Shown piece after piece: positions 26,307 to 33,852 of a DNA stretch of 36,524 bases (the first letter of the stretch is position 1; the number at the start of each line of letters is the position of its first letter). Source of the stretch: CAYVCG01 sp964449985 (GTDB lineage Bacteria; Bacillota; Clostridia; Lachnospirales; WRAX01). The translations under genes and the position numbers were made by a program. The notes under the pieces are model-generated. The model made no database searches. It was not told the origin of the DNA and saw only the letters and a program-made list of their open reading frames with translations. The stretch covers positions 1-36,524 of the forward strand of contig CAYVCG010000012.1 in the NCBI GenBank assembly GCA_964449985.1, read 5' to 3'.

Positions 26307-27548
26307 TCAACAAAACTTATTTTTGCTCTTTATAGCGCGCAAAACCTTTCTCACTATAACAATCCCGATACCAATCCCAATAATAATAACCGGCATTAGT
26401 ATAAAATACGTGGCAGAGCATAACAACCTATCAACAACACTGCCTTCGTAAATATTTACCGCAGGAACAGCCTCGCTCGTTTTTATACCAAGCTCAAATA
26501 GGGGATAAATAATTACACCTATAACAACGGCTAATGCAGCATTTATCAGCTTTGCTACAAAATATATACCTGTGCTAATATCCGTCTTGCTAAGAAAGCT
26601 TAACGCCTGCGCATGGATAGACAGACCGCCCCAAGATATCACACCTGCCGCCGCTATAAGCGCATGGCTTGTTAAACCGTTTTCCGAAAGCGATTTTATG
26701 CCGTTTGTCATTTCGATTAACCCTATAAAAACACCTTTGCTTATACCTTCCGGAAGACCCATAGCGTTGGATATTGGTGCTGTGCATGTCTCTAAGACAT
26801 AAAAAATATTGGTTAGCTCCAGAATTCGTGTAATTACACAAAACAGAATAATAAAACCGCCGATTTGCACCACCGTTTCCATACCCTTAGCAACGCTTTC
26901 TCCAAGCTTTGCTCCGAATGGCCTTTGATCGGCATTATTGCTTTCCCGCATACTTCTATAAGCTTTACGAAATATGTGCCTGTCGCCTCCATTTGCATTT
27001 GCAGAACGTGGAATCTTATAAAAAGCACGGAATAAAAGCCCTGTTGTTATAGCTGCCAGATAATGAACGCTAAGCAAAAAATACCCCGCGCCAACACTCA
27101 TAAACATCCCAGATGCCACAGCTCCGAGAACAAAAAGAGGCCCCGAATTATTTACAAACGATAAAAGACGCTCCCCCTCTCTCTTTGTAAGCTCATTACG
27201 CTGTTTTAGGCTCGCCGTAACCTTTGCGCCCATTGGATATCCTGATAAAAAACCGACTGCAAGACCAAATCCGCCAGAACCCGGAACGCCAAATATAGGC
27301 CGCATAATAGGCTCTAACAATACCCCAAGGAAATTTACAAAACCCAATGACATAAGCAGGTTTGTGCCTATCAAAAATGGCAGGAGCGACGGTAATACGT
27401 TTTCAAACCACAGAGCAAGCCCTTCCCTCGCCGCAGCGATAGAATCCTTAGGGAAAAATATAATTAAAAGATTTATAATAACAACGATGGCAGGAAGGTA
27501 AAGCGTGCGGAGTATTCTTTTTGTTTTTTTGATTAATGCGCTCATCAT
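26307..27548 (-). CDS. ylbJ: Sporulation integral membrane protein YlbJ
   Basis: A 413-residue polytopic protein needed for spore cortex formation in Bacillus. It contains two Gate/nucleoside-recognition repeats: FENVLPSLLPFLIGTNLLMSLGF, then FGLAVGFLSGYPMGAKVTASL with the typical SGYPMGAK, and SFVNNSGPLFVLGAV. The family is TIGR02871/YlbJ. GAGGAG precedes tandem ATGs (first at 27548). It lies just after the queT terminator. An ATCATATT at 27625-27618 with a weak -10 (27603-27596) could be its sigma-E promoter. Confidence 0.88.
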   Translation of the reverse strand: MMSALIKKTKRILRTLYLPAIVVIINLLIIFFPKDSIAAAREGLALWFENVLPSLLPFLIGTNLLMSLGFVNFLGVLLEPIMRPIFGVPGSGGFGLAVGFLSGYPMGAKVTASLKQRNELTKREGERLLSFVNNSGPLFVLGAVASGMFMSVGAGYFLLSVHYLAAITTGLLFRAFYKIPRSANANGGDRHIFRKAYRSMRESNNADQRPFGAKLGESVAKGMETVVQIGGFIILFCVITRILELTNIFYVLETCTAPISNAMGLPEGISKGVFIGLIEMTNGIKSLSENGLTSHALIAAAGVISWGGLSIHAQALSFLSKTDISTGIYFVAKLINAALAVVIGVIIYPLFELGIKTSEAVPAVNIYEGSVVDRLLCSATYFILMPVIIIGIGIGIVIVRKVLRAIKSKNKFC

Positions 27549-27559
27549 TATATCTCCTC

Positions 27560-27598
27560 AAAAAAATATAGTACCGGCATGTTTCGCCAGTACTATAT
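27560..27598 (-). terminator. Terminator of queT
   Basis: On the minus strand ATATAGTAC-TGGC / GCCG-GTACTATAT forms a 13-bp stem with a 7-base loop followed by seven T. It stands in front of the ylbJ ribosome site. Confidence 0.85.
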
Positions 27599-27625
27599 AT
27601 ATTTAAAACAAAGGGACAATATGAT
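27596..27625 (-). promoter_or_regulatory. Possible sigma-E promoter of ylbJ
   Basis: ATCATATT (27625-27618), 14-base spacer, AATATATA (27603-27596). The -35 fits sigma-E well, the -10 only half. The 15 bases at 27608-27622 are identical to those in the ylmC/ymxH promoter. Confidence 0.35.
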
Positions 27626-27635
27626 TAGCCAGATA

Positions 27636-28169
27636 TTAAAAGCTTTTTAACAAATCGGATATGTATTTATTTTTCAAAAACTGCTTAAAAAGCGGATAAC
27701 CAATTACTGTTACTGCAATAAACTCGCCCACCAACACAAAAAACGTTAGTGAAACAAAATTTATAATAGTAAACGGCAGTTCTGAAATAAGGCAAAGCTC
27801 TACACCAATAATAATACTGAAAATCGTTGGCCAAAGGGATGCAATAAATAAATTTTTAGAAAACTTTACGATAAATATAACCGCCAGAAGCGTTGCGCTT
27901 GTCCCCATTACGCAGTCAATAAGCATTCCATTAGGCGAAAACAGGTTTGCAAGAAAGCAACCCAAAACAACCCCGGGCGCAAAAACGGGGTTAACAAAAG
28001 CAAGCAAATTAAGTATTTCGGAAAGCCTGCATTGAACTTCGCCATAGGAAAGAATAGGAAACGCCAACGTCATAACGACGTAGACTGCGGCCGTAAGGCC
28101 AATAACAGAAATTCTTCTAGCCGTCTTTCGACGTGTTAAAAAAGAGTTTTTTGAAAAAAAGTTGGACAT
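27636..28169 (-). CDS. queT: Queuosine precursor transporter QueT
   Basis: QueT is the substrate-binding S component of an ECF transporter for a queuosine precursor such as preQ1 or queuine. The 177-residue membrane protein begins after a basic N-terminus with GLTAAVYVVMTLAFPILSYGEVQCRLSEIL, a strong family signature (LSYGEVQ.R.SE), then FLANLFSPNG and further helices (six in all). GGGAGG lies nine bases before the ATG and forms part of a preQ1-I riboswitch, so substrate and control agree. The ECF module genes are not in this window. Confidence 0.92.
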   Translation of the reverse strand: MSNFFSKNSFLTRRKTARRISVIGLTAAVYVVMTLAFPILSYGEVQCRLSEILNLLAFVNPVFAPGVVLGCFLANLFSPNGMLIDCVMGTSATLLAVIFIVKFSKNLFIASLWPTIFSIIIGVELCLISELPFTIINFVSLTFFVLVGEFIAVTVIGYPLFKQFLKNKYISDLLKSF

Positions 28170-28178
28170 AGAAATGAA

Positions 28179-28221
28179 CCTCCCTGTTTTTTTAAAAGGT
28201 GGTTAGCAAGGAACACCTTTT
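28179..28221 (-). promoter_or_regulatory. PreQ1-I riboswitch
   Basis: P1 is AAAAGGTG (28221-28214) with CACCTTTT; the loop TTCCTTGCTAAC pairs back by CCTTG with CAGGG in the tail after seven A. The tail pairing overlaps the queT ribosome site GGGAGG (28184-28179), so ligand binding should block translation. All elements are read directly; their spacing fits preQ1-I. Confidence 0.85.
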
Positions 28222-28293
28222 CTTATTTTTTCATTTTTACTAATCCAGCTTCTCAATTATACCGCCCAATAAATCTTATGTCAACCTTTTTCC

Positions 28294-28755
28294 CTATTCT
28301 TTTCGTTCCTTCAGCATCTTCCCAAGCTCGTCCATAAATGAATCTATATCCGTAAATCGTTTATAAACAGACGCAAACCGAACATAAGAAACCTCATCCA
28401 AATCTTTAAGCTTGTTCATAACAAGCTCACCGATTTCATGCGTTTCAATCTCGTTTTTCATCGAGTTTATACAGGTTGTTTCAATCTCACTGACTATCTT
28501 CTCTATCTGATCCCTGCCGACGGTGCGTTTGTTGCAAGCGCGCATAATGCCGTTTAATACCTTGTCCCTATCGAAGGGCTCCCTTGTGCCGTCTCTTTTT
28601 ATGACGGTTAGAGGAATCGTATCCAAACGCTCATATGTGGTAAACTTCTCGCCGCAGGATTCACAAACCCGCCGCCTTCGTATAACTGTATTTTCCTCAG
28701 TCGATCTAGAATCAGTAACCCGCGAATCAATATTGCCACAAAACGGGCATTTCAT
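28294..28755 (-). CDS. nrdR: Transcriptional regulator NrdR
   Basis: NrdR represses ribonucleotide reductase genes in response to ATP/dATP. The 153-residue protein has an N-terminal zinc ribbon (MKCPFCGN ... CESCGEKF) and an ATP cone (VIKRDGTREPFDRDKVLNGIMRACNKR). Start 28755 has AGAGGTG upstream; an upstream in-frame Met at 28794 overlaps the ylmC stop and lacks a site. It lies 35 bases after ylmC/ymxH. Confidence 0.96.
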   Translation of the reverse strand: MKCPFCGNIDSRVTDSRSTEENTVIRRRRVCESCGEKFTTYERLDTIPLTVIKRDGTREPFDRDKVLNGIMRACNKRTVGRDQIEKIVSEIETTCINSMKNEIETHEIGELVMNKLKDLDEVSYVRFASVYKRFTDIDSFMDELGKMLKERKE

Positions 28756-28790
28756 TTTTTTCACCTCTTTTGTATGTAAAGAAATCAGTA

Positions 28791-29054
28791 TCACTCATCA
28801 CAGTTTACAAGTATTTCATCGGTATCAGCTTCCACAAGGATAATATCCTCACCGATTTGTTTTATAGCCTCCCATGGAACATGATATTCCTGCTCGCGCC
28901 CAAAAACGCCGAGTATTTTAGCCGGGCCTGGAACGATTATTTTTAGTATCGTGCCTTTTTCTTCGTCGATTTCGAGATCAGCCACATAGCCATATCTGCT
29001 TCCATCTTTTATATTAATAATTTCTTTTTGTCGTAATTCGTATATCCGTGCCAA
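28791..29054 (-). CDS. YlmC/YmxH family sporulation protein (PRC-barrel)
   Basis: An 87-residue PRC-barrel protein of the YlmC/YmxH sporulation family (ARIYELRQKEIINIKDGSRYGYVADLEIDEEKG, then ILKIIVPGP and EYHVPWEAIKQIGEDIILVE). Its biochemical role is unknown. The best start is TTG at 29054, because AAGCGGTGAT, a near-perfect Shine-Dalgarno, ends four bases before it. The upstream GTG at 29072 overlaps this site. A sigma-E-like promoter lies just upstream. It precedes nrdR on the same strand. Confidence 0.85.
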   Translation of the reverse strand: MARIYELRQKEIINIKDGSRYGYVADLEIDEEKGTILKIIVPGPAKILGVFGREQEYHVPWEAIKQIGEDIILVEADTDEILVNCDE

Positions 29055-29085
29055 ATAAATCACCGCTTTCACATACTCTTGTCAT

Positions 29086-29115
29086 AGTATATGAAGGACA
29101 AAGGGACAATATAAC
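29086..29115 (-). promoter_or_regulatory. Sigma-E-like promoter of ylmC/ymxH
   Basis: GTTATATT (29115-29108), 14-base spacer, CATATACT (29093-29086). It matches the sigma-E pattern CATAnnnT and is placed about 30 bases before the start. Confidence 0.6.
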
Positions 29116-29129
29116 CCTTAGGACAATTC

Positions 29130-29384
29130 CTATATATCAAACACAAAATCATACGTATCCCATTCCAAAGACATTATAGTTTCGATATCATTATCGCAAG
29201 GAACCTCAATTGTTTCAAATTCTATGCAAAAACCGTCATAGACTTCGCCCTCGACTATTGCCGTTCCGGTCATGACCCAGTTTCTGCCCTCGCCTTCTAT
29301 AAAATCGGCGGTAAACAAAACATCCTCAACCTCAATTTTGTTTAAATCACGCTGTTTTTGCTCTTCTGTAAATTGTATACGCAT
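29130..29384 (-). CDS. Hypothetical small acidic protein
   Basis: I do not recognise this 84-residue protein. It is acidic, with no signal or membrane segment, and mostly beta-strand like (VEDVLFTADFIEGEGRNWVMTGTA ... CIEFETIEVPCDND). The ATG at 29384 follows AAGGGGAA; an upstream ATG at 29417 lacks a site. It lies before ylmC/ymxH, which has its own promoter. Confidence 0.6.
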   Translation of the reverse strand: MRIQFTEEQKQRDLNKIEVEDVLFTADFIEGEGRNWVMTGTAIVEGEVYDGFCIEFETIEVPCDNDIETIMSLEWDTYDFVFDI

Positions 29385-29432
29385 TGCAGTAAATTCCCCT
29401 TTGTCAAAATTTTGCATAAATAATCTAAACGA

Positions 29433-29461
29433 TTGACATAGTACATATAGAATGATAATAT
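29433..29461 (+). promoter_or_regulatory. Sigma-A promoter of the DEDDh exonuclease
   Basis: TTGACA (29433-29438), 17 bases, TAATAT (29456-29461) with extended -10 TGA. A 13-base palindrome (ATGATAATATCAT) overlaps the -10. Confidence 0.7.
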
Positions 29462-29554
29462 CATAAGGTTATTATCCCGCATATATTATAACACACATAT
29501 AATAGGTTTATATACATTAAATTGTGCAAGACCATGAAAAGTAGGAGAATACAA

Positions 29555-30310
29555 ATGAATTATATAGTTCTTGATTTGGAATTCAACCAATCCTATGATT
29601 TCCCATACGGAGACAAAACGCTGACCGACCCTAAATGCCCGTTCGAAATCATTCAAATAGGCGCGGTTAAGCTTGATGACAACCTTTTAGAGCTTGATAA
29701 AAAAAGATTTATGGTCAAGCCACAAATATATACAAGAATGCATCCGTTTGTTGAAAAGATAACCGGTTTATCCATCGGCGATTTTGAAAACGAGAGATTT
29801 TTTGATGAAGTGTATAAAGAATTCACATCGTTTATAGGCGGCGGCAAAAACGTGCTTTGCGCATGGGGAACAAATGACATCAAAGCACTTTACAGCAATA
29901 TCTTGTATTACAACTTGAATAATAAGCTTTTAACGCGCAAATATGTAAACGTTCAGCAACTGGCCTCGGAGCATTTAAAGCGACCTTCAAACAACAGCAT
30001 CGGTTTAAAATCGGCAGTTGAAAGCATGGACATAGTTTTGGGCATAGATTTTCATGATGCGTTAAACGATGCAATATATACAGCGGAGATATTTAAGATC
30101 GTCAAAAAAGCAAACCTTCAAATAAGCACCTTTAATTTAAGCCAACTCAAGCAAAAGACAATGGCAAAGGTTACGGCGCTTAATAGCCAGTTATTGTTTA
30201 ATTTTGTCGAAAAAGAATTGAAAAGAAAAATAAGCGACCGTGAAAAAGAAGCGGTTATAAAGATATATAGCGCAGGGCAGCAACATAGGTTTGACATAAT
30301 GGTGATTTAA
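29555..30310 (+). CDS. DEDDh-family 3'-5' exonuclease (KapD-like)
   Basis: A 251-residue nuclease of the DnaQ/ERI1-like fold. The catalytic acids are visible: Asp7 and Glu9 (IVLDLEF), Asp in WGTNDIKAL, and His/Asp in FHDALNDAIYT. The rest (QIGAVKLDD, HPFVEKITGLS) matches exonuclease families acting on DNA or RNA ends. The C-terminal part (about 190-251) is an extra basic region. GTAGGAG precedes the ATG at 29555; an earlier TTG at 29522 is unlikely. The stop overlaps the end of the XRE gene by four bases. Confidence 0.9.
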   Translation: MNYIVLDLEFNQSYDFPYGDKTLTDPKCPFEIIQIGAVKLDDNLLELDKKRFMVKPQIYTRMHPFVEKITGLSIGDFENERFFDEVYKEFTSFIGGGKNVLCAWGTNDIKALYSNILYYNLNNKLLTRKYVNVQQLASEHLKRPSNNSIGLKSAVESMDIVLGIDFHDALNDAIYTAEIFKIVKKANLQISTFNLSQLKQKTMAKVTALNSQLLFNFVEKELKRKISDREKEAVIKIYSAGQQHRFDIMVI

Positions 30311-30708
30311 TCTAAGTATATACTTTTATCAAGTTCTTCGAGCATTTGGTCTATATACGGGCGAACGTGCTTTATTTGTGACTTACTTATACCAGGCCTG
30401 ATAACGCTAAACATCTCAAGTATTGGCTCTATAAGCTCAACCTCGCGCACTATCGCCTCAATATCGCCATACAACAAAGTGTCCGAGCTTATGCAGAAAT
30501 ATTCCGCAAGCATCATAATAGCCTGTATATTTGGCTCGGTTCTGTTGGATTCCCAGCTTGCTATAGTTTGCTGTGAAACATTAAGCATAGCCGCAAGCTC
30601 AGTTTGTGTGTTCTTTGCGGCTTCCCGGGCGGCTCTAAGCCTATCGCCAAATGTTATGGCTTTCTTTTGCGTCAATTTGCCACCATCCGATGTTTTTTGC
30701 TGCTCCAC
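30307..30708 (-). CDS. XRE-family transcriptional regulator
   Basis: A 133-residue Cro/CI-type repressor. The helix-turn-helix lies at about 20-75: FGDRLRAAREAAKNTQTELAAMLNVSQQTIASWESNRTEPN. The C-terminal 60 residues are helical and probably dimerise. The start is GTG at 30708, eight bases after AAAGGAGG. Its 14-base palindrome at 30763-30776 is a good candidate own operator. Target genes are not known; the candidate RNA and FUSC gene upstream are possible ones. Confidence 0.85.
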   Translation of the reverse strand: MEQQKTSDGGKLTQKKAITFGDRLRAAREAAKNTQTELAAMLNVSQQTIASWESNRTEPNIQAIMMLAEYFCISSDTLLYGDIEAIVREVELIEPILEMFSVIRPGISKSQIKHVRPYIDQMLEELDKSIYLD

Positions 30709-30762
30709 AAACAGTTCCTCCTTTTTTAAAGTTAATGACTTATGGTTATCTTTTGTTCATTA

Positions 30763-30776
30763 CGGACAGTTGTCCG
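30763..30776. promoter_or_regulatory. Palindromic operator candidate of the XRE regulator
   Basis: CGGACAGTTGTCCG has 6-bp perfect arms around two bases and is 55 bases before the XRE start. It has the spacing of a Cheo/LexA box but with GGAC for GAAC. Confidence 0.5.
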
Positions 30777-30782
30777 CATTTG

Positions 30783-30819
30783 TTTAAAAAAAGCCCGATA
30801 GACAATAACACTATCGGGC
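30783..30819 (-). terminator. Strong minus-strand terminator of the candidate small RNA
   Basis: GCCCGATAG (30793-30801) pairs with CTATCGGGC (30811-30819); seven T follow on the minus strand. No coding gene lies upstream on this strand, so a non-coding transcript is implied. Confidence 0.85.
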
Positions 30820-30940
30820 AAGAAGAAAAGGGAAGTATGTTTTATGAACTTATTAGTTAGCATATGCGCTAAGCACAAACTAACCAAAAATGATAAACAT
30901 ACAACGTCTAGAATCATGCTAGGGGGGGTGAAACTAGACG
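30784..30940 (-). ncRNA. Candidate small RNA with a C-rich hairpin loop
   Basis: A minus-strand unit of about 157 nt bounded by a promoter and a terminator. It starts with the hairpin CGTCTAG (30940-30934) / CTAGACG (30911-30905), whose loop holds CACCCCCCCT. A second hairpin TTAGC-GCATAT-GCTAA follows, then the terminator. A run of unpaired C in a 5' loop is the hallmark of RsaE/RoxS-type RNAs that bind Shine-Dalgarno sites. No known family can be named. Loop role and targets are inferred. Confidence 0.6.
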
Positions 30941-30981
30941 CTTTTATGATACTACATTTTAAAGCGTTTGTCTATATCTAG
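30844..30981 (+). CDS. Doubtful 45-residue ORF antisense to the candidate small RNA
   Basis: ATG at 30844 with AGGGAAG eight bases upstream opens a 45-codon frame to TAG at 30979-30981. The peptide (MNLLVSICAKHKLT...) has no recognisable feature. The opposite strand has a complete promoter-terminator RNA unit, which explains the sequence better. Confidence 0.2.
   Translation: MNLLVSICAKHKLTKNDKHTTSRIMLGGVKLDAFMILHFKAFVYI
30946..30974 (-). promoter_or_regulatory. Sigma-A promoter of the candidate small RNA
   Basis: -35 TAGACA (30974-30969), 17 bases, -10 TATCAT (30951-30946); each differs from consensus by one base. The start falls at the base of the first hairpin. Confidence 0.65.
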
Positions 30982-31094
30982 TTTTGGATTTATCTAGAAA
31001 ATGTGTTTACTATCAGTTTCTTTACTCATTTAAATTCATAAATCATACTCAGAAATTACTTTTTTTAAATGCATAATTTTTTTCGGGGGTAACT
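30982..31094. other. AT-rich spacer upstream of the FUSC gene
   Basis: I see no gene or clear promoter for the plus-strand membrane protein here. Three CTAG tetramers lie in 30905-30998. Confidence 0.4.
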
Positions 31095-31625
31095 ATGAAG
31101 ATTAAAATAATGTCTAAAAACTTGAGACTTGGCATGAGAACAACAAAAACCGCTATAGCGATATTTATTTGCCTGTTGCTTGGGCTTATCTTAAATTATA
31201 AATGGCCTGCATATGCCTGCATTGCCGCCATTGTTTCTATGCAGGACACACCTATGAAATCCCTTGAAATAGGCAAGGCCAGGCTTGTTGGAACGGGTAT
31301 CGGCGGCGCTTTAGGCATAATATTTCTTTGGGTGAACATGTTTTTTCCGAATGATATTATAAGAATAATCCTTTCAACGCTTGCTGTTGTTGCTGGCGTC
31401 GTTATATGCGATTTTATATCGCAAAGAGATGCTTGCGCTATTTGTGCCGTTGTCGTGCTTATAATACTTTTGACTCATGGAAGCTTGGAAAACGGCAGTG
31501 AGGCTTATATTTATTCCATCACAAGGATAATAGAAACCGCTGTCGGGGTCATCATCTCATTTTTAATAAACAGATATATCTGGGTCGGTTCCCACGAACA
31601 CGAGCCAGCTCTGGCTGAGAACTGA
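31095..31625 (+). CDS. Aromatic acid exporter (FUSC/ArAE) family membrane protein
   Basis: A 176-residue protein consisting only of the membrane domain of the ArAE/FUSC family. After a basic start (MSKNLRLGMRTTKTAIAIFICLLLG) it has about six helices and the signature MQDTPMKSLEIGKARLVGTGIGGALGI (QxT..S...G..R..GT..GG..G). The cytoplasmic C-terminal domain of larger members is absent. Export of aromatic acids or other small organic acids is inferred from the family. GGGGG precedes the ATG. It ends 10 bases before the convergent rqcH. Confidence 0.82.
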   Translation: MKIKIMSKNLRLGMRTTKTAIAIFICLLLGLILNYKWPAYACIAAIVSMQDTPMKSLEIGKARLVGTGIGGALGIIFLWVNMFFPNDIIRIILSTLAVVAGVVICDFISQRDACAICAVVVLIILLTHGSLENGSEAYIYSITRIIETAVGVIISFLINRYIWVGSHEHEPALAEN

Positions 31626-31635
31626 CATACGATTG

Positions 31636-33393
31636 TTACAGCGTTTTCATTGCTTTTATAAAGCCTTCATCCGGCGTAACATACGCCGTTTTATGATTAT
31701 CATAAATAACCATGCCCGGCTTTGCACCGCCGGGTTTTTTTACGTGTTTTTTAAGCGTATAATCCACAGCAACGCCGCTACTTGATCTCGCCTTGCTATA
31801 AAAAGCTGAAAGCATAGCTGCTTCATTCAACGTTGAATCCGGAACAGGCTTGCCCTCGGTTTTTATAATAACATGAGAGCCGGGAACATCCTTTGTATGC
31901 AGCCAAATATCGCTTCCCGAGGCGATTTTTAACGTAAGCTCATCGTTTTGCTTATTATTTTTACCAACAAATATATTAAATCCATCGCTAGAAACATAGC
32001 AATAAGGCTTTGTCTTCTTTTGACGCACTGACCACTTTTTAACAGACTTACGCTTTGCAAAACCTCCTTCTGCCAGTTCCTGTCGTATTTCTTCAAAATC
32101 CGATTCATCCTCCGAATTTTGTATGGAGACCAAAACCTCTTCCAAGTATTTAAGCTCGTTATCGTTTTGCACTATCTGCTCCTGCATTGCGGCAAACGTA
32201 CGTTTTTCCTTGTTATAGCGCTTGAAATATTTCTGTGCATTTTCCGTTGCAGTCTTTTGCGGATCAAGAGGGATCGTGATGTCCGGCATGGTTTCGTCAT
32301 AATAGTTTATCGTTGTGAAGCTCTTAGCCCCTTTTTCGACGGAATATATATTGGCCGTTAAAAGCTCTCCGTATGTCTTAAACAAATCTCTGTTTTCAAT
32401 ATCTTTTAACGTCTTTGCCTGCAAATCCTTTTTCTTGACACAACGCTCTATATTTGCCTGAACAAGGCGTTTTAAATCGAATGACTTTTGAGAAAGCCTA
32501 TAGCCTGTATCTTTTTCCGCATAGAAAAACTCCAGCAACTCTGAAATGGAATGAAAACGTTTTTGATTCAGAGCTGAAAACTGTCGCATCTCCACACTCG
32601 AAAAATCCAATAACCCACCTTTTTCATTAAAAAAGACACAGCAGTCATAAAGCGATCGCTTTACTGAAAGCATCAACAAATCAAATTGCATAAAAACCGC
32701 CTGTTTTTCATCGTCAGAAAGCTGAGAACAATGCACCGATGGATCAACACCTGCCCTATAGCAAATCTCACTGGCCATAACTGGGCTTATGCCGCTATAG
32801 GATTGATAAATAAAGCTTTGAATCGCCCCGGTATTTGTTTCGAATTCTGACATAAAGCGTTCTTCTGTTAATTCCAAAGGGTTTTTCTTGTCCTTAGAAG
32901 GCGGTGCAACGTATTGCTTTCCGGGAAGAACTTCACGCACAGAGCTGGTTTCATGCGATATTCTCTTGGCAGAATCCAAAATCTCGTCATTATCACCAAC
33001 AAGAATAATATTGCTGTGCTTTCCCATCAATTCTATAATCAGGCGCTTTGTACAAAAATCACCCATTTCGTTTATCGCTTCTATCTTAAAAATAATAATA
33101 CGTTCGAAGCCGGGCTGCTGTATATTTACTATCCTACCGCCTCCGATATATTTGCGCAATACCATGCAAAAAAGAGGAGCCTTCATCGGGTTTTCCTTGC
33201 TTTGCTCTGTTAGACACACTCTCGGAAATGATGGAGATGCCGTAACAAGCAGCTTATAATTTCTTCCGCTGTTTCTTATAGAAAGGATAATTTCATCGCG
33301 TTCTGGCTGTGAAATCTTATCAATTCTTCCACCAACAATAGTGGTATTAAGTTCGTTTATGATATTAGAAACCGCTATGCCGTCAAGAGCCAT
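31636..33393 (-). CDS. rqcH: NFACT family protein RqcH
   Basis: RqcH binds stalled 50S subunits with peptidyl-tRNA and adds C-terminal alanine tails that mark the peptide for degradation. The 585-residue protein has NFACT-N (ALDGIAVSNIINELNTTIVGGRIDKISQP), long helical arms in the middle (about 260-430), and NFACT-R with GSDIWLHTKDVPGSHVII, and TLNEAAMLSAFYSKAR. In pathogens it was named fibronectin-binding protein FbpA. GGAGG precedes the ATG at 33393; upstream in-frame starts have no site. MutS2/RqcU is encoded at 11107. Confidence 0.93.
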   Translation of the reverse strand: MALDGIAVSNIINELNTTIVGGRIDKISQPERDEIILSIRNSGRNYKLLVTASPSFPRVCLTEQSKENPMKAPLFCMVLRKYIGGGRIVNIQQPGFERIIIFKIEAINEMGDFCTKRLIIELMGKHSNIILVGDNDEILDSAKRISHETSSVREVLPGKQYVAPPSKDKKNPLELTEERFMSEFETNTGAIQSFIYQSYSGISPVMASEICYRAGVDPSVHCSQLSDDEKQAVFMQFDLLMLSVKRSLYDCCVFFNEKGGLLDFSSVEMRQFSALNQKRFHSISELLEFFYAEKDTGYRLSQKSFDLKRLVQANIERCVKKKDLQAKTLKDIENRDLFKTYGELLTANIYSVEKGAKSFTTINYYDETMPDITIPLDPQKTATENAQKYFKRYNKEKRTFAAMQEQIVQNDNELKYLEEVLVSIQNSEDESDFEEIRQELAEGGFAKRKSVKKWSVRQKKTKPYCYVSSDGFNIFVGKNNKQNDELTLKIASGSDIWLHTKDVPGSHVIIKTEGKPVPDSTLNEAAMLSAFYSKARSSSGVAVDYTLKKHVKKPGGAKPGMVIYDNHKTAYVTPDEGFIKAMKTL

Positions 33394-33473
33394 GGTTTTC
33401 CTCCAATAATCAGTATTTTCATAGATTATACCATTATTCCCAAGCATGTCAACGCCAAATACAGTTTTCAAGT

Positions 33474-33632
33474 GCAATGGTGCAAAAGTAATTTTTGCTC
33501 AAAAATTGCGGGACAAAACGCGTTCCCTCATTCCATTTTGGAAAAAAGCACGCCAAAATTGGTGGTCGGGAACGCAAGTCCCGCCGCCTGCGCTAACTTT
33601 TTATGCAAAAATATTGAATTATGCACCATTGC
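33474..33632. mobile_element. MITE-like fold-back element with 5-bp target duplication
   Basis: A 159-bp element bounded by perfect 11-bp inverted repeats GCAATGGTGCA / TGCACCATTGC and directly flanked by CAAGT on both sides (33469-33473 and 33633-33637). Inside, further arms pair in order: ATTTTTGC/GCAAAAAT, GCGGGAC/GTCCCGC, GCGTTCCC/GGGAACGC and CCATTTTGG/CCAAAATTGG, so nearly the whole element folds on itself. It encodes nothing. Structure is read directly; mobility is inferred. Confidence 0.75.
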
Positions 33633-33722
33633 CAAGTATAAAATTTTAACATTTATTTGTCTGTTTATTCTTAAAATATTATGCAATTATTTGATAATTC
33701 ATCGTCAGTTTTGTTAATTTTA

Positions 33723-33751
33723 TTGACTTTTGCACAAACCATATTTATAAT
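33723..33751 (+). promoter_or_regulatory. Strong sigma-A promoter of the rhamnosidase gene
   Basis: TTGACT (33723-33728), 17 bases, TATAAT (33746-33751), giving a leader of about 95 nt. Confidence 0.8.
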
Positions 33752-33852
33752 TTACAGTAGATGTTGTGCTCTTGATATGGAAAGGAGAGAGGTATTTTTT
33801 TAATAGAAAAGAGCGCCGAATTAAAAATATAAAGCAAAAAGGAGAGCCTATT

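Noticed and set aside
30793..30819. Terminator for a plus-strand transcript
   Set aside because: The T run is only on the minus-strand side, so it ends minus-strand RNA.
30732..30917. A 61-codon minus-strand ORF over the small RNA
   Set aside because: Its frame runs through the terminator hairpin and the XRE operator, and no ribosome site precedes it.
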